From Spirochaetae bacterium HGW-Spirochaetae-3 (GTDB lineage Bacteria; Spirochaetota; Spirochaetia; Treponematales; UBA12059), in the NCBI GenBank assembly GCA_002839315.1, contig PGXV01000005.1, positions 91,269-155,268 on the forward strand: DNA of 64,000 nt, read 5' to 3'. The notes beneath the pieces were generated by a model. It was not told the origin of the DNA and ran no database searches. It saw nothing but the letters and a program-made list of their open reading frames with translations. Below, in pieces: positions 1 through 9,003 of this stretch (position 1 is the first letter of the stretch; each line of letters begins with the position of its first letter). The translations under genes were made by a program, and so were the position numbers.

Positions 1-1035
1 GAGATCAGCTCGGTCGGCGAGCTGCTATACGATGTGATCCAGAAATTCGTGGCGGCCGAGACGGAGATCGCCCATCTCCAGAATACCAGGATACAGCGCT
101 CCCTGGACCTGATGACCTTTTTCCAGACGGCGTTCTTCGCGTCGATACTCGCGTTCCTCTTCCGGAACTACAGGCAATTGAACCGTAGCATCAGCGACCC
201 TATCTACCGCCTGAAGACCATGGCCTCAAAGATCGCCCAGGGCGACCTGTCCATCCGCGTCGAAAAGCCCGAGATCAGCGAGCTCGACGAACTTACCGAC
301 AGCCTCAATATCATGGCCGAGAAGCTGGGCGAGTTGCTCGAGCAGAATATCCAGAAGCAACAGAACCTGAAGAAGGCCGAGATGAAGGCGCTACAGGCTC
401 AGATCGCGCCTCACTTCATGTACAATACCCTCGATACCATACTCTCCCTAGCGGAGGACGGGCAGAATGAGGACGTGGTGACCACGACCCTGGCGTTATC
501 CAATTTCTTCCGCCTCTCCTTGAACAAGGGCCGCGACTGGGTCTCGGTGGCGGAGGAGAAGGCCCACGTGGAGAGCTACCTCGCCATACAGAAGATGAGA
601 TACGGCGCCATACTCGAATACGAGGTCGATTTCGCCGAGGACGCCCTGAAGGAGCCCATGCTCAAGATCCTGCTGCAGCCCCTGGTCGAGAACGCTATCT
701 ACCACGGCATCAAGATGACCCGGCGCTGCGGCCTCATAAAGTTGAGCTGCGAGTCGCAGGGCGGCGTCCTCGTCTTCAAGGTGGAGGACAACGGCCTGGG
801 AATGGACCGGGCGGAACTGGAACGGCTACGTATGAACCTGTCCCATTTCGACGTGTCCAACCCCGAGATGGGGTTCGGGCTGTACAACGTATATAAGCGC
901 ATCGAGCTCTACTACGAGATCGAGGACGGGCTGACGGTGGAAAGCGAATACAATAAGGGGTGCACCGTCACCCTGCGGCTACCTACGATCAGGCCGCCTG
1001 TCCCGGTACAGGTATCGCCGCTGGAAGGAGGGTGA
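1..1035 (+). CDS. Sensor histidine kinase, YesM/LytS type (5' partial)
   Basis: The reading frame is open from base 1, so the N-terminus (sensor part and probably the first membrane segment) lies outside the window. The visible part has one hydrophobic segment (about codons 38-55), a HAMP linker, then a His_kinase domain with the acceptor histidine in the motif QIAPHFMYNTL (H138 of the visible frame) and a HATPase_c domain with N-box LVENAIYHGI and G-box EDNGLGM. This is the YesM-like layout of membrane kinases that usually control sugar or nutrient uptake genes. The stop is 3 nt before the start of its response regulator, so the two are one operon. The signal sensed cannot be told from here. 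Confidence 0.9.
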   Translation, partial: EISSVGELLYDVIQKFVAAETEIAHLQNTRIQRSLDLMTFFQTAFFASILAFLFRNYRQLNRSISDPIYRLKTMASKIAQGDLSIRVEKPEISELDELTDSLNIMAEKLGELLEQNIQKQQNLKKAEMKALQAQIAPHFMYNTLDTILSLAEDGQNEDVVTTTLALSNFFRLSLNKGRDWVSVAEEKAHVESYLAIQKMRYGAILEYEVDFAEDALKEPMLKILLQPLVENAIYHGIKMTRRCGLIKLSCESQGGVLVFKVEDNGLGMDRAELERLRMNLSHFDVSNPEMGFGLYNVYKRIELYYEIEDGLTVESEYNKGCTVTLRLPTIRPPVPVQVSPLEGG

Positions 1036-1038
1036 CGC

Positions 1039-2658
1039 GTGCACACGGTATTCCTGGTAGACGATGAGCCCCTGATCCGGCAGAACATGCGCAACGCCAT
1101 CGAGAGGTACGCCGAGTCGTATACCTGCATCGGGGAGGCGGGGGACGGGGAGCTGGCGCTCTCCATCATACAGGACCTCAAGCCAGATATCCTGATCACG
1201 GACATCAAGATGCCGTTCATGGACGGACTGATGCTGGCGCGACACGCAAGGACCGCCAGCCCCTGGCTCCGCATCATCATAGTGAGCGGCCACGACGAAT
1301 TCGAGCTGGCCCGCCAGGCGATCTGCGTCGGCGTCGACAGCTACCTCCTGAAGCCCGTGGCGGCCAAGGACCTCGTCGACGCCCTGCGCAAAGCCAGCGA
1401 GCAGATAACGGAGCATAAGAGGCTAAGCGTCTCCTTCCTGAAGGACGCGTCCGGCGAGGAAGCCGTCAAGAACGCCTTGGTAAGCACCCTGCTGCAGCAG
1501 CTCTGCGGAGGGGAGATCACCGCCGACGAATCGCTCCGCCGGGCGGACGAGCTCGGCATCGACATCCTGAGCAAGAAGTACGTGGTGCTGGTCTCCCTTT
1601 TCGAGGGGAAGGGCGGATACCCGAATCGCCAGGCGCTCGCCTCCAAGGTGAAATTCATGCTGGTGGACGATCCCGACGTTCTGTATTTCCTGAGCGGCGT
1701 GGACAATGTGGTTCTCATCATCAAGGGGAACTCCGACATCGACGTCACCGAAAAGGCCTACCATACCGCTCGGACGCTCAAGCACGAGGTAGAGGACGAC
1801 GGCACCACGCTGCTCACGGTGAGCATCAGCAGCGTGACCTCGCGCATCAGCGGCATCCGCGACGCCTTCCACGAGGCGAGCATCCTGCTTAAGACGTTCG
1901 GCCAGAGCAACCTCGGCCGAATATTCTGCGCCGGGGATATCGGCCGTATCGATAGCCCCGTCACCGCATCCGCCGACTGCTTCTTCAACGTCAACATAGA
2001 GAACAAGCTCAAGTTCGCGATCGCGGAGGACGTACCGGCGATAGTCGCGGAGTTTACCAAGAACCTCGACGTCGACGAGATGCAGGGCGTACTGTACCGA
2101 TACTATATCCTCATGGATCTCCACAATACAGCCATCCGCATTATCCGCAATTTCAACCCCGACATCGACCCCGCCGAGATCGCCGGGCATTTCGTGGACC
2201 TAAGGCGGGTATTCCAGTCCGCCATATCCGCGGAGGAATTCATGGATCTCGCTACCCGGATATGCCTGGAGACCATCGAGCTACGGAACTCCGGTAGCAG
2301 CAGCCCCCACGTGAAGCTGGTGCGCCGCGCCTGCGAGTACATCCAGGAGAACTACAACAGCCCCGATATCTCCCTCTGTACCGTCGCCTCCCACGTGTCC
2401 CTGAGCCCCGCCCATTTCAGCACGATCTTCTCCCAGGAGATGTCGGTGACGTTCATCGACTATCTCACCGACGTCCGGATGGAGAAGGTCAAGGAGTTGC
2501 TCGCGTTCACCGATGAAAAGGTCGTCAATATCGCGTTTAGCGTGGGGTATAACGAGCCGAACTACCTGAGCTATCTGTTCAAGAAGAGGGAAGGGCTTAC
2601 CCTTAAGGAGTATAGGCTGCAGAAGAGGCCCCAGGGGGGCAAGATCATGGCCTCGTAG
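1039..2658 (+). CDS. Response regulator, YesN/AraC type
   Basis: 539 residues. The N-terminal receiver domain has the acidic pair D8-D9, phosphoacceptor D55 (ILITDIKMP) and K105 (YLLKPV). A long middle region of unknown fold follows, and the C-terminus is an AraC-type double helix-turn-helix (about 430-530). The GTG start at 1039 is chosen because GGAGGG lies 6 nt upstream at the end of the kinase gene. It is cotranscribed with the kinase upstream and should be its DNA-binding partner. The target genes are unknown: the following genes run on the opposite strand and end only 24 bp away. Confidence 0.92.
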   Translation: MHTVFLVDDEPLIRQNMRNAIERYAESYTCIGEAGDGELALSIIQDLKPDILITDIKMPFMDGLMLARHARTASPWLRIIIVSGHDEFELARQAICVGVDSYLLKPVAAKDLVDALRKASEQITEHKRLSVSFLKDASGEEAVKNALVSTLLQQLCGGEITADESLRRADELGIDILSKKYVVLVSLFEGKGGYPNRQALASKVKFMLVDDPDVLYFLSGVDNVVLIIKGNSDIDVTEKAYHTARTLKHEVEDDGTTLLTVSISSVTSRISGIRDAFHEASILLKTFGQSNLGRIFCAGDIGRIDSPVTASADCFFNVNIENKLKFAIAEDVPAIVAEFTKNLDVDEMQGVLYRYYILMDLHNTAIRIIRNFNPDIDPAEIAGHFVDLRRVFQSAISAEEFMDLATRICLETIELRNSGSSSPHVKLVRRACEYIQENYNSPDISLCTVASHVSLSPAHFSTIFSQEMSVTFIDYLTDVRMEKVKELLAFTDEKVVNIAFSVGYNEPNYLSYLFKKREGLTLKEYRLQKRPQGGKIMAS

Positions 2659-2682
2659 CCGGGCCCCCCCCGGTCGCGGCGC

Positions 2683-3831
2683 TTACTTGAGCAGCTCCAT
2701 CCCCTCGAACTTCCTGTATAGCGACAGTTCCTCGAATACCTGGGGGGCGACGCCGACGCCGTCGACGATCGCCGACGACAGGATCTTGCCGAGCCCCGGG
2801 CCGAGCATATAGCCCTGCCCGCACATACCGACGGCGAGCATCAGGTTCGAGTACTCCTCGGTATAGCCGACGATCGGCAGGCCGTCCGGGGTCATCGGAT
2901 ACATGCCGCGCCAGGTACGGCGGACCTTGAGGTTGCGCAGGCGGGGATACAGCTCGACCATGCGGCGAGACACGAGCGGCAGGAAGCTCGACGTGGAATC
3001 GGTGTCCGTGCCCCATATCTGCGGCTTGGGCGTTATGCAGAAGACGATCTGCCCGGTAACGGTCTGGTAGAAGTAGTAGTTGCCGGATTCGTCGTCGGGG
3101 CGTATGTCGACGAGCATCGGCTCGAGGAAGCGCTCGCATGGCTCGGTGACGCCGGCCTCGTGGCAATCGGGATGCACCGGCAGCTCCAGGTCGACGAGAC
3201 CGCCGATGTCGGCGGCGAAGGCGCCCGCGGCGTTGACCACGGTGCCGGCCTCGTATTCGTCCTTGTCGGTCCGTACCGACGCGACGCGGCCGCCTTCGGT
3301 CCGTATAGCCGTCACCGTCTCGCCGAATCGGAACTCGGCCCCGGCGCCGCGCGCTAGCCGGTGGAACGCGGTGCTCGTCATCAGCGGCGACGCGTATCCG
3401 TCGCCGGGGCTGAAGGTGCCGCCGCGCAGGCCGTCGGTCCTGATGCCGGGACAGAGCTCCGATACGCGGGCGGGGCCTATCCAGTCTATGTCGAGCCCGG
3501 CGTCCTTCTGGATAGTGAGGAGGTCGCGGAACGCCTTCTCGCGCTGCTCGTCGTACGCGACGAAGAGATATCCGCCGGAGCGCCACTCGACGTCGATGCC
3601 GCGCTCGGCCTCGAGGCCCGCGACGATGCGTATCGACTCCTGGCACAATCGTATCTTCGCCGGGTCGGAGTGGGTCGCGCGTAGGCCGCCTATCGCGGCG
3701 CGGTTCTGGCCCCGTCCCCACGACGCGTTCTTCTCGATGACTATCGTCGACAATCCGCGCTCGGCGCAGTAGAAGGCGAGGGGCACGCCGACCGAGCCTG
3801 CCCCGATTATCAGTACGTCGCAGGTCTTCAT
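2683..3831 (-). CDS. FAD-dependent amino acid dehydrogenase, beta (DAO) subunit
   Basis: 382 residues of the DAO/glycine oxidase fold. The N-terminal FAD-binding Rossmann motif is VLIIGAGSVGVPLAFYCAE, and the C-terminal FAD closure contains YPMTPDGLPIVGYTEEYSN. It resembles the beta subunits of heteromeric sarcosine oxidase, proline or hydroxyproline dehydrogenase and opine oxidase, which oxidise a secondary or D-amino acid and pass electrons to the alpha subunit. The ATG at 3831 overlaps the stop of the upstream alpha gene (ATGA), so the two are translationally coupled. The substrate cannot be named from sequence. The LIV-type importer upstream suggests an imported amino acid or amino acid derivative. 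Confidence 0.85.
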   Translation of the reverse strand: MKTCDVLIIGAGSVGVPLAFYCAERGLSTIVIEKNASWGRGQNRAAIGGLRATHSDPAKIRLCQESIRIVAGLEAERGIDVEWRSGGYLFVAYDEQREKAFRDLLTIQKDAGLDIDWIGPARVSELCPGIRTDGLRGGTFSPGDGYASPLMTSTAFHRLARGAGAEFRFGETVTAIRTEGGRVASVRTDKDEYEAGTVVNAAGAFAADIGGLVDLELPVHPDCHEAGVTEPCERFLEPMLVDIRPDDESGNYYFYQTVTGQIVFCITPKPQIWGTDTDSTSSFLPLVSRRMVELYPRLRNLKVRRTWRGMYPMTPDGLPIVGYTEEYSNLMLAVGMCGQGYMLGPGLGKILSSAIVDGVGVAPQVFEELSLYRKFEGMELLK

Positions 3832-5930
3832 TCCCGTCCTCCGTTGTCGTCGCGCTCGGTCGTCGTCACGCGCCCGGCCAGTTCGCCCATCGGCGCTTCC
3901 AGGGTCAGCGGCCGTACCGTGCCGCTCGTTGTATCCGCCGGATCGACGCCCGCCTTGCGGAATACCTGCGGTAGCAGCGTCGAGCAGGTCTTCGAGCCGC
4001 AGGCGCCCATGCCCACGCGTATCGTCTTGAGCTGGTTGACGTCCCGTATCTCGTTTTCCTTTATGAAATCGACGATATCGCCGACGCTTACCCGCTCGCA
4101 GCGGCATACGATAGCGTCGTCGGGCAGGTATTCGTAGCGCGGCTCGGGCAGCGCTCGCGTCACCGCCTCGTCCTGCACGCGAACGCCGATGATGCGCGCG
4201 GCGCTCTCGGTCCGGGCCCGTAGCGTCAGCACCCAGGTGCGATACTTCTTGTAGTACTTCTTGTCGACGAGCTCGGCGTCTTCGACGAAGCGGCCGTCCT
4301 GGTCGAGCGCGGGCAGACGGACGCCGAGGTCGTAGCCGCTCGCGTCGAACTCGAAGGGGATGCGGACCTCGGCGAAGTCCGCGTCGACGCGCCGTACCAG
4401 CGAAACCGCGAGCCCGGGGCACGCCGCGACGCAGGCGGAGCAGCCCTTGCAGTTCGATCCCTCGAAGTACGGCAGGTCCAGGAGGGAACCCTTGCGCGGC
4501 CGTAGCTTTATCGAGGCGGTGGGGCAGACGGTCGTGCACGGGTTGCACGGTATCTCCTCGGTGCAGAAGAATACCGGCCGCCACGAGTCGCCCGGCTCGA
4601 CCCGGTCGCGGGCTATAACGTCGCCCGGCTTGCTCTTGAGCACCTCGCGCTTGTCCAGCCATTCCCTGTCTATCTCGACCTTGCGGCCCATCATCCTGGC
4701 CAGCGACAGCGCCGCTATGCGGCCTCCGAACATGGCGCTCGACGCCTCGGCTATCTCCTCGGCGTCGCCGGCCTTGACGGCGGTGAATCCGAACGCGATC
4801 GCCTGGCGGTACAGCTCGTCGCAGGGCGATAGGCCCGTCGCGACGAGCACGGTGTCCACCGCGAAGGTACGGGCGGTAGCGAGGATCGGCCTGTAGCCCT
4901 CGTCGACGTCGGCTATCGTCACGCGCTCGACCTTGCCGTCGCCTTCCACAGACACGACGGTCGTCGACAGGTAGACGGGCACGCCCATACGCACGATCTT
5001 GTCGGCGTGCACCTTGTAGCCGTTTATCTTCGGCAGGATCTCGCATATGCCGGCGACCTCGATGCCGGCCTGCAACGCGTGATAGGAGCCGATCAGGCCG
5101 ACGTTGCCGGAGCCGATGACGAAGACCTTGTCGGCCGCCTTGACGAGGTCCCGGTTGACGAGGGTCTGGAACGCGCCTGCCCCGTAGACGCCGGGCAGGT
5201 CGTTGCCGGGGAACAGGATCGAACGCTCGCGGGCGCCGGCCGCGACGATGACGGCCTGGAACTCGACCAGCATATAGCGCCTATAGTCGATGTAGAGTCC
5301 CGCCTTGCGGTCCTTGAATATCGCTACCACCGGCGAATTGGCGAGCACGCGCACGTTCGGGAGCGCGCGTACCTTCTTCTCGAGCAACGCGGCTATCTCG
5401 TAGCCTCGGGTGCCGGCGTAGCAGTCTTCCTCGGAACCGAAGAATTTGTGCGTCTGCAGCACAAGCTTGCCGCCGAGCGTCTCCTTGTCGTCGGCGATCA
5501 CCACGTCGATCCCGCGCTCAGCCAGTTCCACTGCCGCCGCGAGCCCGGACGGGCCTCCGCCGATGACGAGCACCTCCGTCTTCAGCGTCTCCACGCGGGC
5601 CTCGGGCGCCGGGTCGTCGTCCGTCAGCAACGCGGGAACGCCGTGCACGGTGCGGACGTCCATGCCCGCCTTGAGCCCGGTGACGCAGGCCTTGCGGACG
5701 ACGCCGTCGACGAGCACGTTGCACTGGGAGCATTGGCCGTTGGCGCAGAAGATGCCCTGGGGCGCGCCGCCCTTGCGGTGCTCCGAGAATCGCTTGACGC
5801 CGTTCGCGAACAGGGCGGAACTCAGGGCCTCGCCTTCGTATCCGGTCATGGCCTCGCCGTCGAAGGCGAAGCGCGCCTCGGTCCTCGGGCCTCGCGCGTC
5901 TAGTACGGGATGGCTGGTGATTCGGTTCAT
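3828..5930 (-). CDS. Multidomain flavin/Fe-S dehydrogenase, alpha subunit (Fer2 + NAD(P)/FAD + ferredoxin + BFD-like)
   Basis: 700 residues. In order: an Fer2_4 2Fe-2S domain (CANGQCSQCNVLVDG, then C at VRKACVTG); a pyridine-nucleotide-disulfide oxidoreductase domain (VLVIGGGPSGLAAAVELA and VFVIGSGNVGLIGSYHA); a two-cluster ferredoxin insert (CNPCTTVCPTASI and CKGCSACVAACPG); and a C-terminal BFD-like 2Fe-2S domain (CRCERVSVGDIV and GMGACGSKTC). In many relatives (sarcosine oxidase alpha, hydroxyproline dehydrogenase, archaeal proline dehydrogenase, HcnA/B) these modules are separate polypeptides. I start it at 5930 because GGAG lies 8 nt upstream; an ATG at 5963 has no ribosome site. Electrons probably run from the beta-subunit FAD through this chain to a carrier. 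Confidence 0.85.
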   Translation of the reverse strand: MNRITSHPVLDARGPRTEARFAFDGEAMTGYEGEALSSALFANGVKRFSEHRKGGAPQGIFCANGQCSQCNVLVDGVVRKACVTGLKAGMDVRTVHGVPALLTDDDPAPEARVETLKTEVLVIGGGPSGLAAAVELAERGIDVVIADDKETLGGKLVLQTHKFFGSEEDCYAGTRGYEIAALLEKKVRALPNVRVLANSPVVAIFKDRKAGLYIDYRRYMLVEFQAVIVAAGARERSILFPGNDLPGVYGAGAFQTLVNRDLVKAADKVFVIGSGNVGLIGSYHALQAGIEVAGICEILPKINGYKVHADKIVRMGVPVYLSTTVVSVEGDGKVERVTIADVDEGYRPILATARTFAVDTVLVATGLSPCDELYRQAIAFGFTAVKAGDAEEIAEASSAMFGGRIAALSLARMMGRKVEIDREWLDKREVLKSKPGDVIARDRVEPGDSWRPVFFCTEEIPCNPCTTVCPTASIKLRPRKGSLLDLPYFEGSNCKGCSACVAACPGLAVSLVRRVDADFAEVRIPFEFDASGYDLGVRLPALDQDGRFVEDAELVDKKYYKKYRTWVLTLRARTESAARIIGVRVQDEAVTRALPEPRYEYLPDDAIVCRCERVSVGDIVDFIKENEIRDVNQLKTIRVGMGACGSKTCSTLLPQVFRKAGVDPADTTSGTVRPLTLEAPMGELAGRVTTTERDDNGGRE

Positions 5931-5976
5931 GGTGTTGTCTCCGATGCGTCCTAATGGAAACATGGCGCGTTTGAAC

Positions 5977-5999
5977 TGTCAATACTGAAATTTCAGTAT
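5977..5999. promoter_or_regulatory. 18-bp perfect palindrome (operator candidate) with adjoining -35-like box
   Basis: Bases 5982-5999 read atactgaaatttcagtat, identical to their reverse complement, 52 bp upstream of the alpha-subunit start. On the minus strand the palindrome is followed at once by TTGACA (5982-5977), a consensus -35 box sharing its last base; the -10 box behind it is weak. A repressor or activator bound here would control the dehydrogenase genes separately from the transporter genes upstream. The regulator is not in the window. Confidence 0.6.
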
Positions 6000-6070
6000 G
6001 TGTACAAAGATATCTTAAAGAGAAACAGCGATCCCGCCATTGAACCCGCCCCGCCGCGGCAAGCCCGGCG

Positions 6071-6781
6071 CTATACTCCCAGGTACGCCTTACGGACCAT
6101 CTCGTCTTGCCTCAGGTTCTCGGCGGTATCGGACAGCACTATGTTGCCGGTCTGGAGGACGTAGCCGCGGTGCGCCACCGAGAGCGCCATCAGCGCGTTC
6201 TGCTCTATAAGCAGTATGGTCGTGCCACGGGCGTTCAGCTCCTTGATGATATCGAATATCTGGTCGACGAGCACGGGAGCCAGGCCCATCGACGGCTCGT
6301 CCATCAGCAGTATCTTGGGGTCGGACATCAAGCCGCGGGCGGTGGCCAGCATCTGCTGCTCGCCTCCGGACAGGGTCCCGCCTTTCTGGTCGATGCGTTC
6401 CCTGAGCCGCGGGAATAGGCCGAACGCATACTCCAAGCGCTTCTTGATATCCGCGTGGTCGCGGACGAGGTAGGCGCCCATCTCGAGGTTTTCAAGTACC
6501 GTCAGCCGCGGGAAGATGCCTCGGCCCTCCGGTACGAGGTCGATGCCTTCTCTGTGCACCAGGTGAGCCGGCATGCTCGATATATTTTTACCGTCGAACA
6601 GGATGCGTCCCTTCCGGCACCGCAGGAGCCCGGAAATGGACTTCAGAGTCGTCGTCTTACCAGCGCCGTTAGCACCGATAAGCGTGACTATCTCGCCTTG
6701 CTCGACCCGTAGCGAGACGCCCTTGAGGGCGTGAATGGCGCCGTAGTAGGTATGTATGTCTTCGAGCTCCAGTAGGCTCAT
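6071..6781 (-). CDS. livF: LivF-type ABC transporter ATPase
   Basis: 236 residues, the usual LivF length. Walker A is IGANGAGKTTTLKSI, the signature is LSGGEQQMLATARGL, and Walker B is ILLMDEPSMGLAP followed by the switch histidine region. It powers a branched-chain or hydrophobic amino acid-type (HAAT) importer on the cytoplasmic face of the membrane. It is last of the five transporter genes, 10 bp after livG. About 140 bp with the palindrome at 5982-5999 separate it from the dehydrogenase genes downstream. Confidence 0.93.
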   Translation of the reverse strand: MSLLELEDIHTYYGAIHALKGVSLRVEQGEIVTLIGANGAGKTTTLKSISGLLRCRKGRILFDGKNISSMPAHLVHREGIDLVPEGRGIFPRLTVLENLEMGAYLVRDHADIKKRLEYAFGLFPRLRERIDQKGGTLSGGEQQMLATARGLMSDPKILLMDEPSMGLAPVLVDQIFDIIKELNARGTTILLIEQNALMALSVAHRGYVLQTGNIVLSDTAENLRQDEMVRKAYLGV

Positions 6782-6791
6782 CGCTTCCCCC

Positions 6792-7586
6792 TCATGCGCT
6801 CAGCCCCGACGCGGCGCCGCGACCCAGGTACGCTTCTATCACTTTCGGATTCGCGGCGATGTCCTTGGGCTCTCCCTCGGCGATCTTCTCGCCATAGTCC
6901 ATCACCGTGATCCTCTCCGATACCTTCATCACGACGCGCATGTCGTGCTCGATGAGCAGTATCGCTATCCCCAGCTCGTCGCGGAGGCGCCGGAACAGGA
7001 TGAGCGCGTCCTCGCTCTCGTGCGGGTTCATGCCGGCCGTCGGCTCGTCGAGGAGAAGCAGCTCCGGTTCGACTGCGAGCGCCCTCGCTATCTCCACGCG
7101 GCGCTGAGCGCCGTACGGTAGGTTGCACGCCAGCTCGTTTCCCAGTCCGTGGACGCCGACGTATTCCATGAGCTCCTCGGCCTTGATCTCCGCGGCGCGC
7201 TCCTCGTCCCGGAATCGCTTAAGCCGGAGGAGTATATCCAGCGGCGATTGCCTCAGCCTCGTGTACCCTCCGACCATGATATTCTCCACGACCGTCATGC
7301 TGCTGAACAGCCGTATGTTCTGGAAAGTCCTCGCGATGCGATGCGCCGTAATCGCGTCCGCTGACATCCGCCCTATATGCTTGCCCTTGAAGGTTATGCT
7401 GCCCTCGTCCGCGCGGTATATGCCTGATATCGTATTGAAGAAGGTCGTCTTGCCGGCGCCGTTCGGTCCGATTATGCTGTAGATCTTGCCCCGGTCGATG
7501 GTAAAGTCCATCTTGTTGACGGCGATCAGGCCGCCGAAGCGCTTGACCACGCCCTCGGTGACGAGGAAAGGCTCGTTATCGGTCAT
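6792..7586 (-). CDS. livG: LivG-type ABC transporter ATPase
   Basis: 264 residues. Walker A is IGPNGAGKTTFFNTISG, the signature region is LPYGAQRRVEIARAL (the non-canonical form usual in LivG), and Walker B is LLLLDEPTAGMNPHE. It pairs with LivF as the second ATPase of the importer. Its start overlaps the end of livM by 11 bp, so translation is probably coupled. Confidence 0.93.
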   Translation of the reverse strand: MTDNEPFLVTEGVVKRFGGLIAVNKMDFTIDRGKIYSIIGPNGAGKTTFFNTISGIYRADEGSITFKGKHIGRMSADAITAHRIARTFQNIRLFSSMTVVENIMVGGYTRLRQSPLDILLRLKRFRDEERAAEIKAEELMEYVGVHGLGNELACNLPYGAQRRVEIARALAVEPELLLLDEPTAGMNPHESEDALILFRRLRDELGIAILLIEHDMRVVMKVSERITVMDYGEKIAEGEPKDIAANPKVIEAYLGRGAASGLSA

Positions 7587-8994
7587 CGTCGGCCTCCTCT
7601 GGCGCGTCGCCGTTAGCGTCGCCGTTCGTTTCGCCGTCGCTCACGGACGCGTCCGGCGTGCCCTTGAGCTCGCGTATCCTCCGTGACGCCGGTATCAATC
7701 CCGCCGGCCTGTATATCATCATCAGCACGAGGATGAGACCGAACAGGAGCCGCTGGTACTTGGCCGGGTCGAGCTGGGTCGACAGGTCTTTCCACGCGAA
7801 GTTCAGTATGGGTATCACCGCGTCGCTCTGCCTGAGCTGGGTCAGGTAGAGCGAGAAGCTCTGCAGCACCTGGAGGTTCAGGATGATCACCACGGCGGCG
7901 CCGATTATGACGCCTGGGATAGAGCCTATGCCGCCGAGTATCACCATGGTCAGCACGCCGATCGACTGCATGAAGTTGAAGGAGTCCGGGCTGACGAAGG
8001 TACGGCTCGCGGCGAATATTACGCCCATGCCGCCGGCGAACGACGCGCCGACCGCGAACGCGGCGAGCTTCAGCTTGTTGGCCGGTATGCCCATCGCCGT
8101 AGCCGCCAGCTCGTCCTCGCGGATGGCCGTCCACGCCCTGCCTATCTTGGAATCGTCGAGTCGATGGGTCACCACGATCGCGGCTAATACGACGATCAGC
8201 GCGATGAAATAGAAGACGATGTTGTAGAACTGGCTAGGCGTCACCCGGTTGCCTACCAGAGGCCCTACGACCGCGTTGAAGGCGTCGACGACCCCCTGCG
8301 GCAACGTGGGCTTCTGTATCGGCGTGATGCCCTGCGGCCCGTTCGTCAGGTTGAGCGGCTTGTCCAGGTTGTTGACGAGCTGCCGTACCACCTCTCCGAA
8401 GCCTAGCGTCACGATCGCCAGGTAGTCGCCCCGCACGCGCAGCACCGGGAGGCCGAGGAGGAGCCCGACGAAGGCCGCGACGATTATCCCGAGCAAGACG
8501 AATACGTAGAACCATTCCGGCGCCAGCAGAAAAGGCGTGTCGAGCGGAGCGGTGCCCGGTATCTCATGGAGCAGGAACGCCTGCTGCGAGCCGAAGAAGC
8601 CCCACAGGTAGGCGCCCGCGGCGTAGAACGCGACGTAGCCCAGGTTGAGGATGCCGGAGAAGCCGACGACTATGTTCAGGCCGAGGGACAGCGCCGCGAA
8701 TACGGCTATCTGGAATATTACCTCCAGGTAGAAGATGTTCCGCGCTCCCAGGATGGGGACGAGCACGACCGCTACGAAGACGGCGAGCGCTAGCTTCGCC
8801 GTCTTGTTCATCCTGAGGAAGTATATCATAGCCGTAGCGCCGGCGAAAACCAGGAACGCCAGTATCGACCGTGGGCTCAGATAGACGAGGGCTGTCCCTA
8901 CGACGAGGAGCGAGATCGAGACGACATACGGATTGCGTCCGGTATTGAGGTGGTTAGCCAGCCTGGCCAGCGATTCGCGCATTGAATTCTTCAT
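7576..8994 (-). CDS. livM: LivM-type ABC permease
   Basis: 472 residues with about ten hydrophobic segments; the family permease motif lies in the region around VRQLVNNLDKP to RAWTAIREDELAA. It is longer than the minimal LivM because it has extra N-terminal membrane segments and a charged C-terminal tail rich in D, G, N and E (after about residue 445). The ATG at 8994 has AGGAG 8 nt upstream. With LivH it forms the translocation pore. Confidence 0.92.
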   Translation of the reverse strand: MKNSMRESLARLANHLNTGRNPYVVSISLLVVGTALVYLSPRSILAFLVFAGATAMIYFLRMNKTAKLALAVFVAVVLVPILGARNIFYLEVIFQIAVFAALSLGLNIVVGFSGILNLGYVAFYAAGAYLWGFFGSQQAFLLHEIPGTAPLDTPFLLAPEWFYVFVLLGIIVAAFVGLLLGLPVLRVRGDYLAIVTLGFGEVVRQLVNNLDKPLNLTNGPQGITPIQKPTLPQGVVDAFNAVVGPLVGNRVTPSQFYNIVFYFIALIVVLAAIVVTHRLDDSKIGRAWTAIREDELAATAMGIPANKLKLAAFAVGASFAGGMGVIFAASRTFVSPDSFNFMQSIGVLTMVILGGIGSIPGVIIGAAVVIILNLQVLQSFSLYLTQLRQSDAVIPILNFAWKDLSTQLDPAKYQRLLFGLILVLMMIYRPAGLIPASRRIRELKGTPDASVSDGETNGDANGDAPEEADDDR

Positions 8995-9003
8995 CGCTAG
9001 CTC

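Noticed and set aside
5043..5050. GCATATGC site in the dehydrogenase gene
   Set aside because: It is inside coding sequence with no promoter; used only as background for the operator finding.
3080..5988. Long plus-strand frames inside the dehydrogenase genes
   Set aside because: Shadows of high-GC minus-strand genes whose motifs are unmistakable.
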